Shown: in pieces, positions 1 through 8,567 of the stretch
How the letters are laid out: every line of letters starts with the position of its first letter
Position numbering within the stretch: position 1 is the first letter of the stretch
Notes under the pieces: model-generated
What the model was told of the DNA's origin: nothing
Seen by the model: only the letters and a program-made list of their open reading frames with translations
Databases searched by the model: none
Assembly: GCF_030409605.1 (NCBI RefSeq)
Contig: NZ_JAUFQG010000004.1
Coordinates: 1,924,501-1,988,500, forward strand
Source: Simiduia curdlanivorans
GTDB taxonomy: Bacteria; Pseudomonadota; Gammaproteobacteria; Pseudomonadales; Cellvibrionaceae
DNA: 64,000 nucleotides
Direction: 5' to 3'
Made by a program: the position numbers and the translations under genes

Positions 1-183
1 CCATTCGAAGTTGTTGTCGGCGTGGTAGCGCTCGCGCTCGGTAAAGCCGTTGCTACGGGCTTGAGCGCGAATAGTGTCGCAAGCTTCCTGAACTAGCAGG
101 TGCTCGTCGCCGCTGATCACGTAAACCGGCAGTAGCTGCTTTTTTAGCGCGGCGCTGAGTTGTTCGGGGCGTAATTTAGCCAT
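1..183 (-). CDS. holA: DNA polymerase III delta subunit, N-terminal part (cut by window edge)
   Basis: Delta opens the beta sliding clamp as part of the clamp-loader complex. Only the first 61 codons are present, because the gene runs off the left edge. The visible start (MAKLRPEQLSAAL, then PVYVISGDEHLLVQEA) matches the usual opening of HolA, where a short helix is followed by a strand and a degenerate nucleotide-binding loop. The start ATG lies 8 nt after the lptE stop, so the two are co-transcribed. The order leuS-lptE-holA is a standard gammaproteobacterial operon, which supports the call beyond the short sequence. Confidence 0.9.
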   Translation of the reverse strand, partial: MAKLRPEQLSAALKKQLLPVYVISGDEHLLVQEACDTIRAQARSNGFTERERYHADNNFEW

Positions 184-191
184 GCGGGTAA

Positions 192-728
192 TTAGTTCGC
201 GGTGCTGGTTTGGCTGTTATGTTGCGAATCATCTTGTTGCGCGTTTTGTTTGGCTAAAAAACTCATGCGTCGGATCAATTGGCTAGCCAATTCACGGGTC
301 ATTTCGTCTTTGACTAATTGGCTTTCATTGGCCGCACCGAGAACTTGGGTAGCATCGAAGTTAACAGAGCGCACAACTTGGACATTATCCGCCGCACCTA
401 GAACTGTGCCGTCGGTGCGGCGCAGTTCGAAGTTGGCCGACGAGGTGTATTCGTACTCGGCCGCCAAGGCGTCGCTACCTAAAGCGGCCGTGCGTTGCTT
501 GGTGTCTTCGTTCGAAATGGCCAAAATATATTGGGCGTCGCTCGCGTTCGCGGCCAAGGCAATGTTGTTGGCACTGAGCTGTTTGTCGATGGCCGAGCGC
601 AGCGACTGGCTAGCACCTGTGACATAGATGCTGTTGAGGTCAGCGGGTAAATCGAGTGCACCACGCAGATGCCAACCGCAACTGGATAACACTAACATGG
701 CGGCGAGTATTGCTATGAATCGTGTCAT
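192..728 (-). CDS. lptE: LPS-assembly lipoprotein LptE
   Basis: LptE is the outer-membrane lipoprotein that plugs the LptD barrel and helps place lipopolysaccharide in the outer leaflet. The 178-residue product has a lipoprotein signal with the lipobox LSSC and the acylated cysteine at residue 17. This is followed by the family hallmark GWHLRG directly after the cysteine. The C-terminal tail (from about residue 158) is rich in Gln, Ser and Asn and is probably disordered. It lies between leuS (100 nt upstream) and holA (8 nt downstream) on the same strand, the conserved arrangement for this gene. Confidence 0.95.
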   Translation of the reverse strand: MTRFIAILAAMLVLSSCGWHLRGALDLPADLNSIYVTGASQSLRSAIDKQLSANNIALAANASDAQYILAISNEDTKQRTAALGSDALAAEYEYTSSANFELRRTDGTVLGAADNVQVVRSVNFDATQVLGAANESQLVKDEMTRELASQLIRRMSFLAKQNAQQDDSQHNSQTSTAN

Positions 729-828
729 ATATTGTTATCTTCTCGAAGTATGCATTGCTTGGTTTCTTGGGCGAGAGTCAAGTGCGCTCTCGCCCCAACC
801 GCGTTCAGGGCTTTAATGGCGTTTAGAG

Positions 829-3294
829 CTATTTAACCGCGAAGGTGACCAGTTTGCCTGGAATCACTTTACACATTTTAATCTCTACGCCCTCTAAAAA
901 CTTTTGTACGTTTTCATTGGCCTTGGCCATGGCGATGATGCTGTCGCTATCGGCATCGGCGGCAACTATCAGCTTGGCGCGCACCTTGCCGTTGATTTGC
1001 ACCACCAATTCCAGTTCGCTTTTTACTAGCGCGCTTTCATCAACGCTAGGCCAGCCGGCATCGAGTAGGTTGTCGCCATTGCCCAGCGCTTGCCACAAAG
1101 TGTGCGAAATGTGCGGCACGATGGGTGCCAGCAGTTGCACGGCGGCGACTAAGGCTTCGCGCTCAACGCTTAAGTCTTGATCGGCCTTGCGCGCAAACCG
1201 GCTCACTTCATTCAATAATTCCATCACCGCGGCAATGGCGGTGTTGAAGGTTTGCCGGCGGCCGAAATCATCGCTCACTTTGGCGATGGTTTCGTGGGTT
1301 TTGCGACGCAAATCTTTTTGTGGGCCGGTTAAGTTCGCAGCGTCCAGCGCGGGTGCAACACCGGCTTCTAAATGGCTGTGTACTGCCTTCCACAATTTGC
1401 GCAGGAAGCGGTGGCCGCCTTCAACGCCGGCGTCGTTCCACTCGAGCGATTGCTCTGGCGGTGCGGCGAACATGGTAAATAAACGCACGGTATCGGCGCC
1501 GTATAAATCGATCAACTCTTGTGGATCGACGGTGTTGCCCTTGGACTTGGACATTTTGGTGCCGTCTTTTAGCACCATGCCCTGGCACAGCAATCGCTTA
1601 AAGGGTTCGTCGCCACTCACTAAACCTTCGTCGCGCATTAATTTGTGGAAAAAGCGCGCGTACAACAAATGCAAAATCGCGTGTTCGATACCGCCCACGT
1701 ATTGATCCACCGGTAGCCAATAATCTGCTGCAGCCTTGTCGATCATGCCGCCTTCGAAGTTGGCGCAGGTGTAGCGCGCGTAGTACCAGCTCGACTCCAT
1801 AAAGGTGTCGAAGGTGTCGGTTTCGTGTTCCGCTTCTTGGCCATTAATCTCGGTTTTGCGCCATTCGGCATCTTGTTTGATGGGCGAGTGCACGCCGTCC
1901 ATGGTGACGTCTTCCGGCAACAAAACGGGCAGGCGCGAGGCCGGCACGGGAATTTCTTGGCCGTCTTTTAAATACAAAACAGGGATGGGCGAACCCCAGT
2001 AGCGCTGGCGGCTAACGCCCCAATCGCGCAGGCGGAAGTTGGTGGTGATTTTGCCTTTGCCTTCGGCGCTGAGCTTGGCGGCGATGGCGTCGAAGGCGGC
2101 TTGGAAATCCAGCCCATCGAAATCGCCCGAATTGATTAGCTTGCCTTTTTCGGTGATGGCGGCCTTGCTGATATCGCCTTCGCCGGCAATCACCTGGCTG
2201 ATAGGCAGGGAATATTTTTGCGCGAATTCGAAGTCGCGCTGATCGTGCGCCGGCACGGCCATCACCGCACCCGAGCCGTAATCCATCAGCACATAGTTGG
2301 CCACCCACACAGGTACAGGCTCGCCCGTTAGCGGGTGCAGGGCTTTAATACCGGTGTCGAAACCTTTCTTTTCCATGGTGGCCATGTCGGCTTCGGATAC
2401 CGATTGCACCTTGCACTCGGCGATAAAGGCGGCGAGGCCTGTGTTGGTTTCGGCAATCTTTTTGCTAATCGGGTGCTCGGCGGCGAGGCTCACATAGGTA
2501 ACGCCCATTAAGGTATCGGGGCGAGTGGTGTAGACGTCGAAGCTTTGGTAATCGCCCACCGCATGTTCCAAGGCGAAGGTCATATCGACGCCCTGACTGC
2601 GGCCAATCCAGTTGCGCTGCATGGTGCGCACTTGCTCGGGCCACTCGTCCAGCTGATCTAAATCGTTGAGTAATTGCTCGGCGTAGCGGGTGATTTTGAT
2701 AAACCACTGAGGGATTTCTTTGCGCTCGACTTTGCTATCGCAGCGCCAGCAGCAGCCGTCGATCACTTGTTCGTTGGCCAATACCGTCATGTCATTCGGG
2801 CACCAGTTAACCGAGGAGACTTTTTTATAGGCCAAGCCCTTTTCGATTAAGCGGGTGAAGAACCATTGCTCCCAGCGGTAGTAGTCGGGCTTGCAGGTGG
2901 TCACCTCGCGGCTCCAGTCGAAGCCGAAACCCAAGCGCTGCAACTGGCCGCGCATGTAATCGGTGTTGGAGTAGGTCCAGGCCGCCGGTGCGGTGTTGTG
3001 TTTGATGGCGGCATTTTCCGCCGGCAGACCGAAGGCATCCCAACCCATGGGGTGCAGCACGTTCTTGCCTTGCATACGCTGATAGCGCGCAATCACATCG
3101 CTGATGGTGTAGTTGCGCACGTGGCCCATGTGTAGCTTGCCGCTTGGGTAGGGAAACATCGACAGGCAGTAGAACTTTTCGCGCTTAGCATCCTCTTTAA
3201 CGTTGAAGCTTTTGCGCTCGTCCCAAAAGGCTTGGGCGGCAGTTTCTATCTGGTCTGGATGATAGTGTTCGGATAGCGGCAGGTTAGTTGTCAC
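829..3294 (-). CDS. leuS: Leucyl-tRNA synthetase
   Basis: This class I synthetase charges tRNA-Leu with leucine. I take the GTG at 3294 as start, giving 821 residues. The open frame continues further upstream, but that extension would overlap the divergent gene at 3458 and has no family resemblance. Visible landmarks are the HIGH-type motif HMGH (residues 55-58), a zinc-binding CCWRC segment near 181-185, the editing (CP1) domain with TTRPDTLMG near 256, and KMSKS at 580-584. The segment WCPNDMTVLANEQVIDG follows the E. coli enzyme almost residue for residue. No strong Shine-Dalgarno is seen before the GTG, so the exact start is the least certain point. Confidence 0.96.
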   Translation of the reverse strand: MTTNLPLSEHYHPDQIETAAQAFWDERKSFNVKEDAKREKFYCLSMFPYPSGKLHMGHVRNYTISDVIARYQRMQGKNVLHPMGWDAFGLPAENAAIKHNTAPAAWTYSNTDYMRGQLQRLGFGFDWSREVTTCKPDYYRWEQWFFTRLIEKGLAYKKVSSVNWCPNDMTVLANEQVIDGCCWRCDSKVERKEIPQWFIKITRYAEQLLNDLDQLDEWPEQVRTMQRNWIGRSQGVDMTFALEHAVGDYQSFDVYTTRPDTLMGVTYVSLAAEHPISKKIAETNTGLAAFIAECKVQSVSEADMATMEKKGFDTGIKALHPLTGEPVPVWVANYVLMDYGSGAVMAVPAHDQRDFEFAQKYSLPISQVIAGEGDISKAAITEKGKLINSGDFDGLDFQAAFDAIAAKLSAEGKGKITTNFRLRDWGVSRQRYWGSPIPVLYLKDGQEIPVPASRLPVLLPEDVTMDGVHSPIKQDAEWRKTEINGQEAEHETDTFDTFMESSWYYARYTCANFEGGMIDKAAADYWLPVDQYVGGIEHAILHLLYARFFHKLMRDEGLVSGDEPFKRLLCQGMVLKDGTKMSKSKGNTVDPQELIDLYGADTVRLFTMFAAPPEQSLEWNDAGVEGGHRFLRKLWKAVHSHLEAGVAPALDAANLTGPQKDLRRKTHETIAKVSDDFGRRQTFNTAIAAVMELLNEVSRFARKADQDLSVEREALVAAVQLLAPIVPHISHTLWQALGNGDNLLDAGWPSVDESALVKSELELVVQINGKVRAKLIVAADADSDSIIAMAKANENVQKFLEGVEIKMCKVIPGKLVTFAVK

Positions 3295-3457
3295 GATGAG
3301 CCTATACTTACTAATGGTGGGTGCAGCAATGGGCTGCGCAAAGCGGGCAATTATAGAGCTAAGCCCACCAGAATGGTACGTCGGCGGCCAGATCTTCGGG
3401 AATAAGCCCTTGATTTGTGGCCGAGTTTTGTACAGGTAGAGGTTGGAGGTGCAAACA

Positions 3458-3925
3458 ATGGTAGAGCAAACACACGATAGCCCTGTGGGCGCAACTGCGG
3501 ATGCCAAATTGGCCGAGACGCTGAGCGACGCGGTAGAGGCGGAGTTGGGTAGTTTTATCAAGCTGGAGCTGGCGGCCGAGCAAATGCTCGAGGACGAAAC
3601 CTTATTGGTTAAAGCCTACATCAAAGATGATGCCGCCAAGGCGCAGAGCTATTTGATGGAGCTGGGCTCGGAAATTAAGCTGCTGGAATCTCGCACTGCC
3701 CAGTGGCTACTGGATGCGGCCGACCCCACCGCCATTGATTGGTATCGGCTGGCGCATTTAATGGGCCATGGCGACCAGGTGTTAATGGCCGGCGAAGTGG
3801 CTGAGAATGAGTCCTTGCGCTGCCTAGACTGCGGCGCCGGCACCAAAGTCACCGGCCTAGTCACGCTGCAACCCTGCCAGAATTGCCAGTGCGACGTATT
3901 TCAGCGCCAACCGAGGAATCATTAA
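3458..3925 (+). CDS. YbeL-like zinc-ribbon protein (DUF1451 family)
   Basis: This is a 155-residue cytoplasmic protein of unknown function. The N-terminal two thirds are helical and acidic. The C-terminus carries a zinc ribbon built from CLDCG and, about 20 residues later, CQNCQC. The ATG at 3458 is chosen over an in-frame TTG at 3443 because a GGAGGT ribosome-binding site (3445-3450) precedes it at good spacing. The gene is divergent from leuS, the same position ybeL holds next to leuS in E. coli, which supports the family assignment. It runs 3 nt ahead of the CBS-GGDEF gene and is probably translated with it. Confidence 0.8.
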   Translation: MVEQTHDSPVGATADAKLAETLSDAVEAELGSFIKLELAAEQMLEDETLLVKAYIKDDAAKAQSYLMELGSEIKLLESRTAQWLLDAADPTAIDWYRLAHLMGHGDQVLMAGEVAENESLRCLDCGAGTKVTGLVTLQPCQNCQCDVFQRQPRNH

Positions 3926-3928
3926 CGC

Positions 3929-4870
3929 ATGACACAGTTGAACGATGTACCGGTGGCGCAGTTGATGTCGCGCCGGGTTATCTGTGTTGCCCCCGAGGAG
4001 TCCATTGCTGTTGCCTTGAATACCCTGAGGGCGCATAAGCTGTCTTGCTTGGTGGTGCAGACGCCGGCTGGATTGGAAGGCATTTTGACCGAGCGCGACT
4101 TGGTTGTGCATTTCGATAACCTCGTGAGTGCCGAGCAGCTTAACGTAAGAAACCTCGGCTGTGTGCGTCAATTGATGTCCGCGCCGGCGATCACCGTACA
4201 AGAGGATGACGGGTTACAAACGGTGCTCGACGTGAGTGTCCGGCAGGGCATTCGCCATTTACCGGTGGTCAATACCTCTGGCGAGTTGGTCGGCGTGGTA
4301 ACCCAAACGGATTTGGTGCGCGCCTATTCACATATTCTTGAGCGCCAGCTGGACTTGGTGAGCGACAACAAGCGTTTAATGGCTTTGAGTTTGATTGATC
4401 CGCTTATGTCCATCGGCAATCGCCGCGCCATGGAAGGTGACCTAAAGCATGTACAGGCTAAGGCGCAGCGCACGCAATCACCCTATGGGTTGGTGCTGCT
4501 GGATGTGGATTGGTTTAAGCGCTACAACGACCACTATGGTCATCAGCTCGGTGACCAGGCCTTGCGCGCGGTAGCCAAGGCCATTGGCGACAGCTTGCGT
4601 CAGGGCGATAGGTTGTACCGCTATGGAGGCGAAGAGCTGATTTTAGTCTTGCCCGACACCGATCAGGCCGGCGCTTTGCAGGCCGCGGAACGGGCGCGCG
4701 AAGCCGTAAGTCAATTACAGCTCGAGCACCAAGATAGCCCGCTTGGGCATTTAACGGTCAGCGCGGGTTTGGCGTCCGGAGATGGCGATTGGCAGGCGCT
4801 GGTGGCGGGCGCGGATTCGGCTCTGTACGAGGCGAAAGAAAACGGCCGCAATCAAACGCGGGCGGTATAA
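3929..4870 (+). CDS. CBS-pair diguanylate cyclase
   Basis: This probably makes cyclic di-GMP in the cytoplasm in response to a ligand of its CBS pair. Two CBS motifs occupy roughly residues 7-135. The first ends in GILTERDLV and the second in GVVTQTDLV. A GGDEF domain follows (about 150-312) with an intact active site GGEEL at 233-237 and an upstream inhibitory-site motif RQGD (224-227), five residues before the GG. Product feedback inhibition is therefore likely. There is no membrane segment. CBS domains in other proteins bind adenine nucleotides, so energy sensing is possible, but this is inference. The gene starts 3 nt after the YbeL-like gene. Confidence 0.9.
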   Translation: MTQLNDVPVAQLMSRRVICVAPEESIAVALNTLRAHKLSCLVVQTPAGLEGILTERDLVVHFDNLVSAEQLNVRNLGCVRQLMSAPAITVQEDDGLQTVLDVSVRQGIRHLPVVNTSGELVGVVTQTDLVRAYSHILERQLDLVSDNKRLMALSLIDPLMSIGNRRAMEGDLKHVQAKAQRTQSPYGLVLLDVDWFKRYNDHYGHQLGDQALRAVAKAIGDSLRQGDRLYRYGGEELILVLPDTDQAGALQAAERAREAVSQLQLEHQDSPLGHLTVSAGLASGDGDWQALVAGADSALYEAKENGRNQTRAV

Positions 4871-5139
4871 CATCAGCTGCTCCGGCGTTCGCCCGAGACT
4901 GTGTTGTACTTAATGCCCCGCCAGTGGTTAAAAATTAAGCCCTTGTGCCTTCAAGTAACATCTTCTTGTCACATTTCGAAACGAAAATACCTCGTCTTTT
5001 GGAATAAGAGGAAAAGCCCTTGGCTCCTATTTGCTCTATGGTAGACTGCGCGAACATTCAGGGGTGGCCAATTTGGTGCACTTTTGCTTGTTATAAAAAC
5101 ATTAAAAATTATAACTATAAGTAAGTATCCCAGGGTCCT

Positions 5140-5520
5140 ATGTTTAGTAAAAACAGTGAGTTCACCCCCGTGATGTTAGAGAATCGCCTGGGGCAACCGG
5201 TTGAAGCAGAGATTTTGCTGCACGGCGATGCCAGCACCGATTTGGTCGTTATTCGCTCAAAAGATAGCGTCGCCGCGCGCCGCTTGAGTAAGAATATCGA
5301 GTATTTTGCGCGTCAATTGCTAGTCCTGTGCGAGAGCAACAGCGAGCGATTGCACTTAGTGGAATGGCGCGAATTCGAAGACCGCGAGTGTTTATGGCGT
5401 TGGCGGTTTAACTGGGTAGGCTCTTGTCCGTTAGAAGCGAAGGCCATCGCTATCAGTAAGGCCGGTCACCATAAATATATCAACGGATTATTAAGTAGCC
5501 TAACCGCTGCTGCCGCCTAA
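5140..5520 (+). CDS. Small protein of unknown function (orphan paralogue A)
   Basis: I do not recognise this 126-residue protein. It has no signal peptide, no membrane segment and no obvious catalytic motif. An AGGG ribosome-binding site precedes the ATG by 5 nt. The middle of the protein shares a spaced pattern with the next gene: A-x2-L-x2-N-x3-F-x2-Q-L-x4-E at residues 46-65 here and 45-64 there. Both also have a Trp at residue 92 and similar length. This points to two divergent copies of one family. The upstream 269 bp (4871-5139) is AT-rich just before the gene and may hold a promoter, but I cannot pick one with confidence. Confidence 0.7.
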   Translation: MFSKNSEFTPVMLENRLGQPVEAEILLHGDASTDLVVIRSKDSVAARRLSKNIEYFARQLLVLCESNSERLHLVEWREFEDRECLWRWRFNWVGSCPLEAKAIAISKAGHHKYINGLLSSLTAAAA

Positions 5521-5609
5521 ACGGAATGTTGGCGAGGATGCTCTTAGTGCAGGGTAGCGCATGAGTGTTTTTAGATGTGAGTCCAAACGTTTAATCGCGG
5601 AGTTTTACC

Positions 5610-6029
5610 ATGAAGCCAAACCTGCTACCCAGCCTATCCAATGTCGAATTAATCGATAAAGACGGCAAGGCGGTACAATTACACATTCGACTCTACCAGC
5701 ACAACGGCCGCTACGCCTTATTCATGGCCGATGTACCCACAGCGCCGACCCTAGCTCGCAACGCCGCTACCTTTATTGGCCAGTTGGTTGCTCGGTTGGA
5801 ATTGCCGCAAGAGGCCACCAGCTTTTATCGTCACATTTATATGCCCCATCAGGGCAGTGTATTTGGCTGCTTTCAACTCGGCTGGCAGGCCGGTCAAAAA
5901 ATCAGTCATTACACCTTTTCCATGATGACGCCCAACATTGAAGATTTGGCTATTCGCCGGTTTTTGAATGAAGGCAAGGTGGTACCGGTTTCCTACGCTA
6001 AACTTCGCAATTTGGCGCCCGCGGTTTAA
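5610..6029 (+). CDS. Small protein of unknown function (orphan paralogue B)
   Basis: This is a 139-residue cytoplasmic protein that I do not recognise. A GGAG ribosome-binding site lies 8 nt before the ATG. The predicted pattern is a beta-rich N-terminus (VELIDKDGKAVQLHIRLY), a helix with the spaced residues shared with the preceding gene (A45, L48, N51, F55, Q58, L59, E64), then strands ending at W92. A PilZ-like or chaperone-like small fold would fit the shape, but no diagnostic PilZ motif (RxxxR with DxSxxG) is present, so I assign no function. It lies 89 nt after its likely paralogue on the same strand. Confidence 0.7.
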   Translation: MKPNLLPSLSNVELIDKDGKAVQLHIRLYQHNGRYALFMADVPTAPTLARNAATFIGQLVARLELPQEATSFYRHIYMPHQGSVFGCFQLGWQAGQKISHYTFSMMTPNIEDLAIRRFLNEGKVVPVSYAKLRNLAPAV

Positions 6030-6080
6030 GCTGTTTTAACAGTCTCTTTATTGAGCCGTTTAAAATAGGAGGAAACCGTT

Positions 6081-6317
6081 ATGACACAAGCACATAGAGC
6101 CTCTGATGTACCTTTCGTTATCGACGTCGTGGCTGGCCAGAGTTATTTTTGGTGCAGCTGTGGGCGCAGCAAAAGCCAACCCTTTTGCGATGGTAGCCAC
6201 AAGGGATCTGGCTTTTCGCCCCTGCCCTTTGTCGCGCAAAAGTCGGAGAAGCTGTTTTTCTGCGGCTGCAAGTCGACCTCGCAAGCCCCTTTTTGCGACG
6301 GCTCTCACAACCGTTAA
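6081..6317 (+). CDS. Double CDGSH iron-sulfur protein
   Basis: This 78-residue protein contains two CDGSH-type 2Fe-2S binding motifs. The first uses C25, C27, C36 and H40 (CSCGRSKSQPFCDGSH). The second uses C61, C63, C72 and H76 (CGCKSTSQAPFCDGSH). Each has the three-cysteine, one-histidine ligand set of mitoNEET-type clusters, which are redox-active and can be transferred. Bacterial tandem-CDGSH proteins are soluble and small, as here. A strong AGGAGG ribosome-binding site precedes the start. It sits 30 nt before a nitroreductase, so a redox partnership is possible but not shown. Confidence 0.93.
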   Translation: MTQAHRASDVPFVIDVVAGQSYFWCSCGRSKSQPFCDGSHKGSGFSPLPFVAQKSEKLFFCGCKSTSQAPFCDGSHNR

Positions 6318-6347
6318 TCTTCATTTTCTTAAAAAGTTATCAAGTCT

Positions 6348-7022
6348 ATGAGCATTTCTCTCGATCAGTACCGTCAATGGCTGGCCGAGCGCCACTCGGT
6401 GCGCGCCTTTACCCCGGAGCTTGTCGAGCATGGCTTGATTAAGGCTATCTTTACCGCGGCGCAGCAGGCGCCGTCTAATTGTAACTCGCAACCTTGGCGG
6501 GTTTGGCTAGTGCGAGGCGAGGCCTGTGAGCGTTTGCGTCAGCAGTTGGTAACGGCGGTCAGTCAGGGTGAGATATATCCGCAGGATTTTACCTCCGTGG
6601 AAAATTTTTCCGGCTTGTATCGCGAGCGCCAAATAGACTGCGCGCGCGCCTTGTACGACGCCATGGGGATAGAGCGCACGGATAAGCCGGCGCGCTTGGA
6701 CGCCATGTTGCGCAACTACGCGTTCTTCGATGCGCCGCAGGTGCTGTTTATCGGCATGAACAAGGCGTTTGGCTACAACAATGCGCTCGATGTGGGGATT
6801 TATGTGCAGTCTTTAGTGTTGGCGATGCATGCCGCCGGTTTGGGTGCCTGTGTGCAAGGAGCGCTGGCCCATCACGCGCCCTTAGTGCGCCAATTCGTCA
6901 ATATGCCGGACGATGTTGGCTTGTTGACCGGTATTTCCTTCGGTTATCCCGCCCCAACACCAGCCAATAGCGCGCGCACCACGAGAGCGAACTTTGATGA
7001 AGTGGTGACAGTGATTGAATAA
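6348..7022 (+). CDS. Nitroreductase-family flavoprotein
   Basis: A 224-residue FMN-dependent oxidoreductase of the nitroreductase fold, expected to reduce nitroaromatics, quinones or similar acceptors with NAD(P)H. The FMN-contact motif RHSVRAF is at residues 15-21, followed by APSNCNSQPWRVW around 41-53 and GLGACVQGAL near 165. The true physiological substrate cannot be read from sequence. It follows the CDGSH gene closely and converges on lnt with only 5 nt between the stops. I see no terminator between them. Confidence 0.88.
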   Translation: MSISLDQYRQWLAERHSVRAFTPELVEHGLIKAIFTAAQQAPSNCNSQPWRVWLVRGEACERLRQQLVTAVSQGEIYPQDFTSVENFSGLYRERQIDCARALYDAMGIERTDKPARLDAMLRNYAFFDAPQVLFIGMNKAFGYNNALDVGIYVQSLVLAMHAAGLGACVQGALAHHAPLVRQFVNMPDDVGLLTGISFGYPAPTPANSARTTRANFDEVVTVIE

Positions 7023-7027
7023 CCCTT

Positions 7028-8563
7028 TTACTCGGCGGCAGGCGCTTTTTTGCGTCGGCTGATTAAGCCCAAGCCAAGCAAAAGTAAGCCGCAAATGATG
7101 AGTATCGGGGCGCTGCCACTCGACATAAAGGGCGTGTTACCGGTGCGCGGTTGAACCTCACCCTCGAGCGTTGCCTGAACAAACTGTTTGCTGCTCGCCG
7201 TAATCTTTCCGCGCTCATCGATAATGGCTGAAATGCCGTTGTTGGTCGCGCGTATGACATAGCGGCCGGTTTCCAGAGCTCGCATTTGCGCCATTTGTAA
7301 ATGTTGAATGGGCGCTAAAGACTCGCCGAACCAGGCGTCGTTACTCACCGTTAAAATGGCTTGGGCCTGGCGGGCGCCGCTGGCAATTAAATCTGGGTAG
7401 ACAATTTCATAGCACACGGCGGGCCAGATGGGGGTGCCGCTTAGCATTAACGGCGCTTGCTCGCTCGGACCCTTGTGCAGCACGGACATAGGTAAATTAA
7501 AAAATTGGATTAAGCCGCGCAGTTGCGCTTCAAGTGGCACGTATTCGCCAAAGGGTACCAAGCGTTGCTTGTGATACAGGCCACTGCCTTGCCCGACAAC
7601 GACCAAGCTATTGAAGTAGCGCGAGACAAAAAAGTGCCGGCCGTTTTTATTCTCGCTATTGATTTGATCGGTGATAACCCCGGTGACGAGGGCGGTTTGC
7701 GTGGCCTGTGCTTGCTCGGCCATGGTCGCAATAAAAGGCTGGGCTTCACTTAACACAGTGGGTAGCGCGGCCTCGGGCCAAATTAACCAGTCGGCGCGCC
7801 ATAGGGATTCACTTTGCGCGACGAGTCGTTGATAGGTTGGCTCTAGCCAATCTCTATCCCATTTGTGTTCTTGCGGAATGTTGGGTTGCACCATGGCCAC
7901 GGTTTTCATCGGGCCGGCGGCCTGCGTCCATTGCTTTTGCGCCAGCAGGCCACCGATAGCGATGATACCGATTAACAGGCTGGCCGCGACTAGGCGTTGT
8001 TTTAGTGTGGTTTGAATCAACGCGAGTAGACTCACGGCGCAACAGGCCAGTAAAAAACCCAAGCCGAAAATACCCAGCACCGGCGCCCAGCCGGCGAGCG
8101 GAGTTTCCAAATGCCCATAGCCAATATGGAGCCAGGGAAAACCGGTAAAAATCCAGCTGCGGTAAGCTTCATTTAAGGCCCAGAGGGCGGGGAAACCGCG
8201 CAGAAATAATTGCGGTGAAGGCCTGCCGAAGCGCTGCCAGCACCAGAAGGGCAGGGCAAACATAAAGCCGAGAAATACCACGAATAGCGTTGTCAGTAGC
8301 ACACCTAAAAAGACTGAGGCGTTACCGTAGGTGTGAATGCTCACAAAGACCCAGCTGACGCCGACGCCGTAAAGACCGATGCCATAGGCAAAACTGGTGC
8401 GAAAAAAGCCCAGCGTTGGTTTGTAGTAAAGGATGGCGGCGAAACTTAGCAAGCCTAAAAACGCAACCGGCCAGTAATTAAACGGCGCCAGGCCCAGCGG
8501 TTGGCAGGCGCCGGCCAGCAAGGCTGCGGCAAACAGGGGTGTTTGGCGCAGGGCCTTGTTCAT
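7028..8563 (-). CDS. lnt: Apolipoprotein N-acyltransferase
   Basis: Lnt adds the third acyl chain to lipoproteins in the inner membrane. The start at 8563 (MNKALRQTPLF) gives 511 residues and lies 4 nt after the corC stop. The longer frame would overlap corC. The N-terminal ~205 residues hold several membrane helices, and a nitrilase-type periplasmic domain follows. The catalytic triad is visible as E264 (WPEAALPT), K332 (YHKQRLVPFGEY) and C384 (VCYEIVYPD), matching E. coli E267, K335 and C387 in spacing. A last membrane helix near residues 480-500 precedes a basic tail. It ends the miaB-phoH-ybeY-corC-lnt operon. Confidence 0.96.
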   Translation of the reverse strand: MNKALRQTPLFAAALLAGACQPLGLAPFNYWPVAFLGLLSFAAILYYKPTLGFFRTSFAYGIGLYGVGVSWVFVSIHTYGNASVFLGVLLTTLFVVFLGFMFALPFWCWQRFGRPSPQLFLRGFPALWALNEAYRSWIFTGFPWLHIGYGHLETPLAGWAPVLGIFGLGFLLACCAVSLLALIQTTLKQRLVAASLLIGIIAIGGLLAQKQWTQAAGPMKTVAMVQPNIPQEHKWDRDWLEPTYQRLVAQSESLWRADWLIWPEAALPTVLSEAQPFIATMAEQAQATQTALVTGVITDQINSENKNGRHFFVSRYFNSLVVVGQGSGLYHKQRLVPFGEYVPLEAQLRGLIQFFNLPMSVLHKGPSEQAPLMLSGTPIWPAVCYEIVYPDLIASGARQAQAILTVSNDAWFGESLAPIQHLQMAQMRALETGRYVIRATNNGISAIIDERGKITASSKQFVQATLEGEVQPRTGNTPFMSSGSAPILIICGLLLLGLGLISRRKKAPAAE

Positions 8564-8567
8564 GGCG

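Noticed and set aside
3295..3561. Upstream extension of leuS to 910 residues
   Set aside because: It overlaps the divergent YbeL-like gene, and LeuS family similarity begins only after the GTG at 3294.
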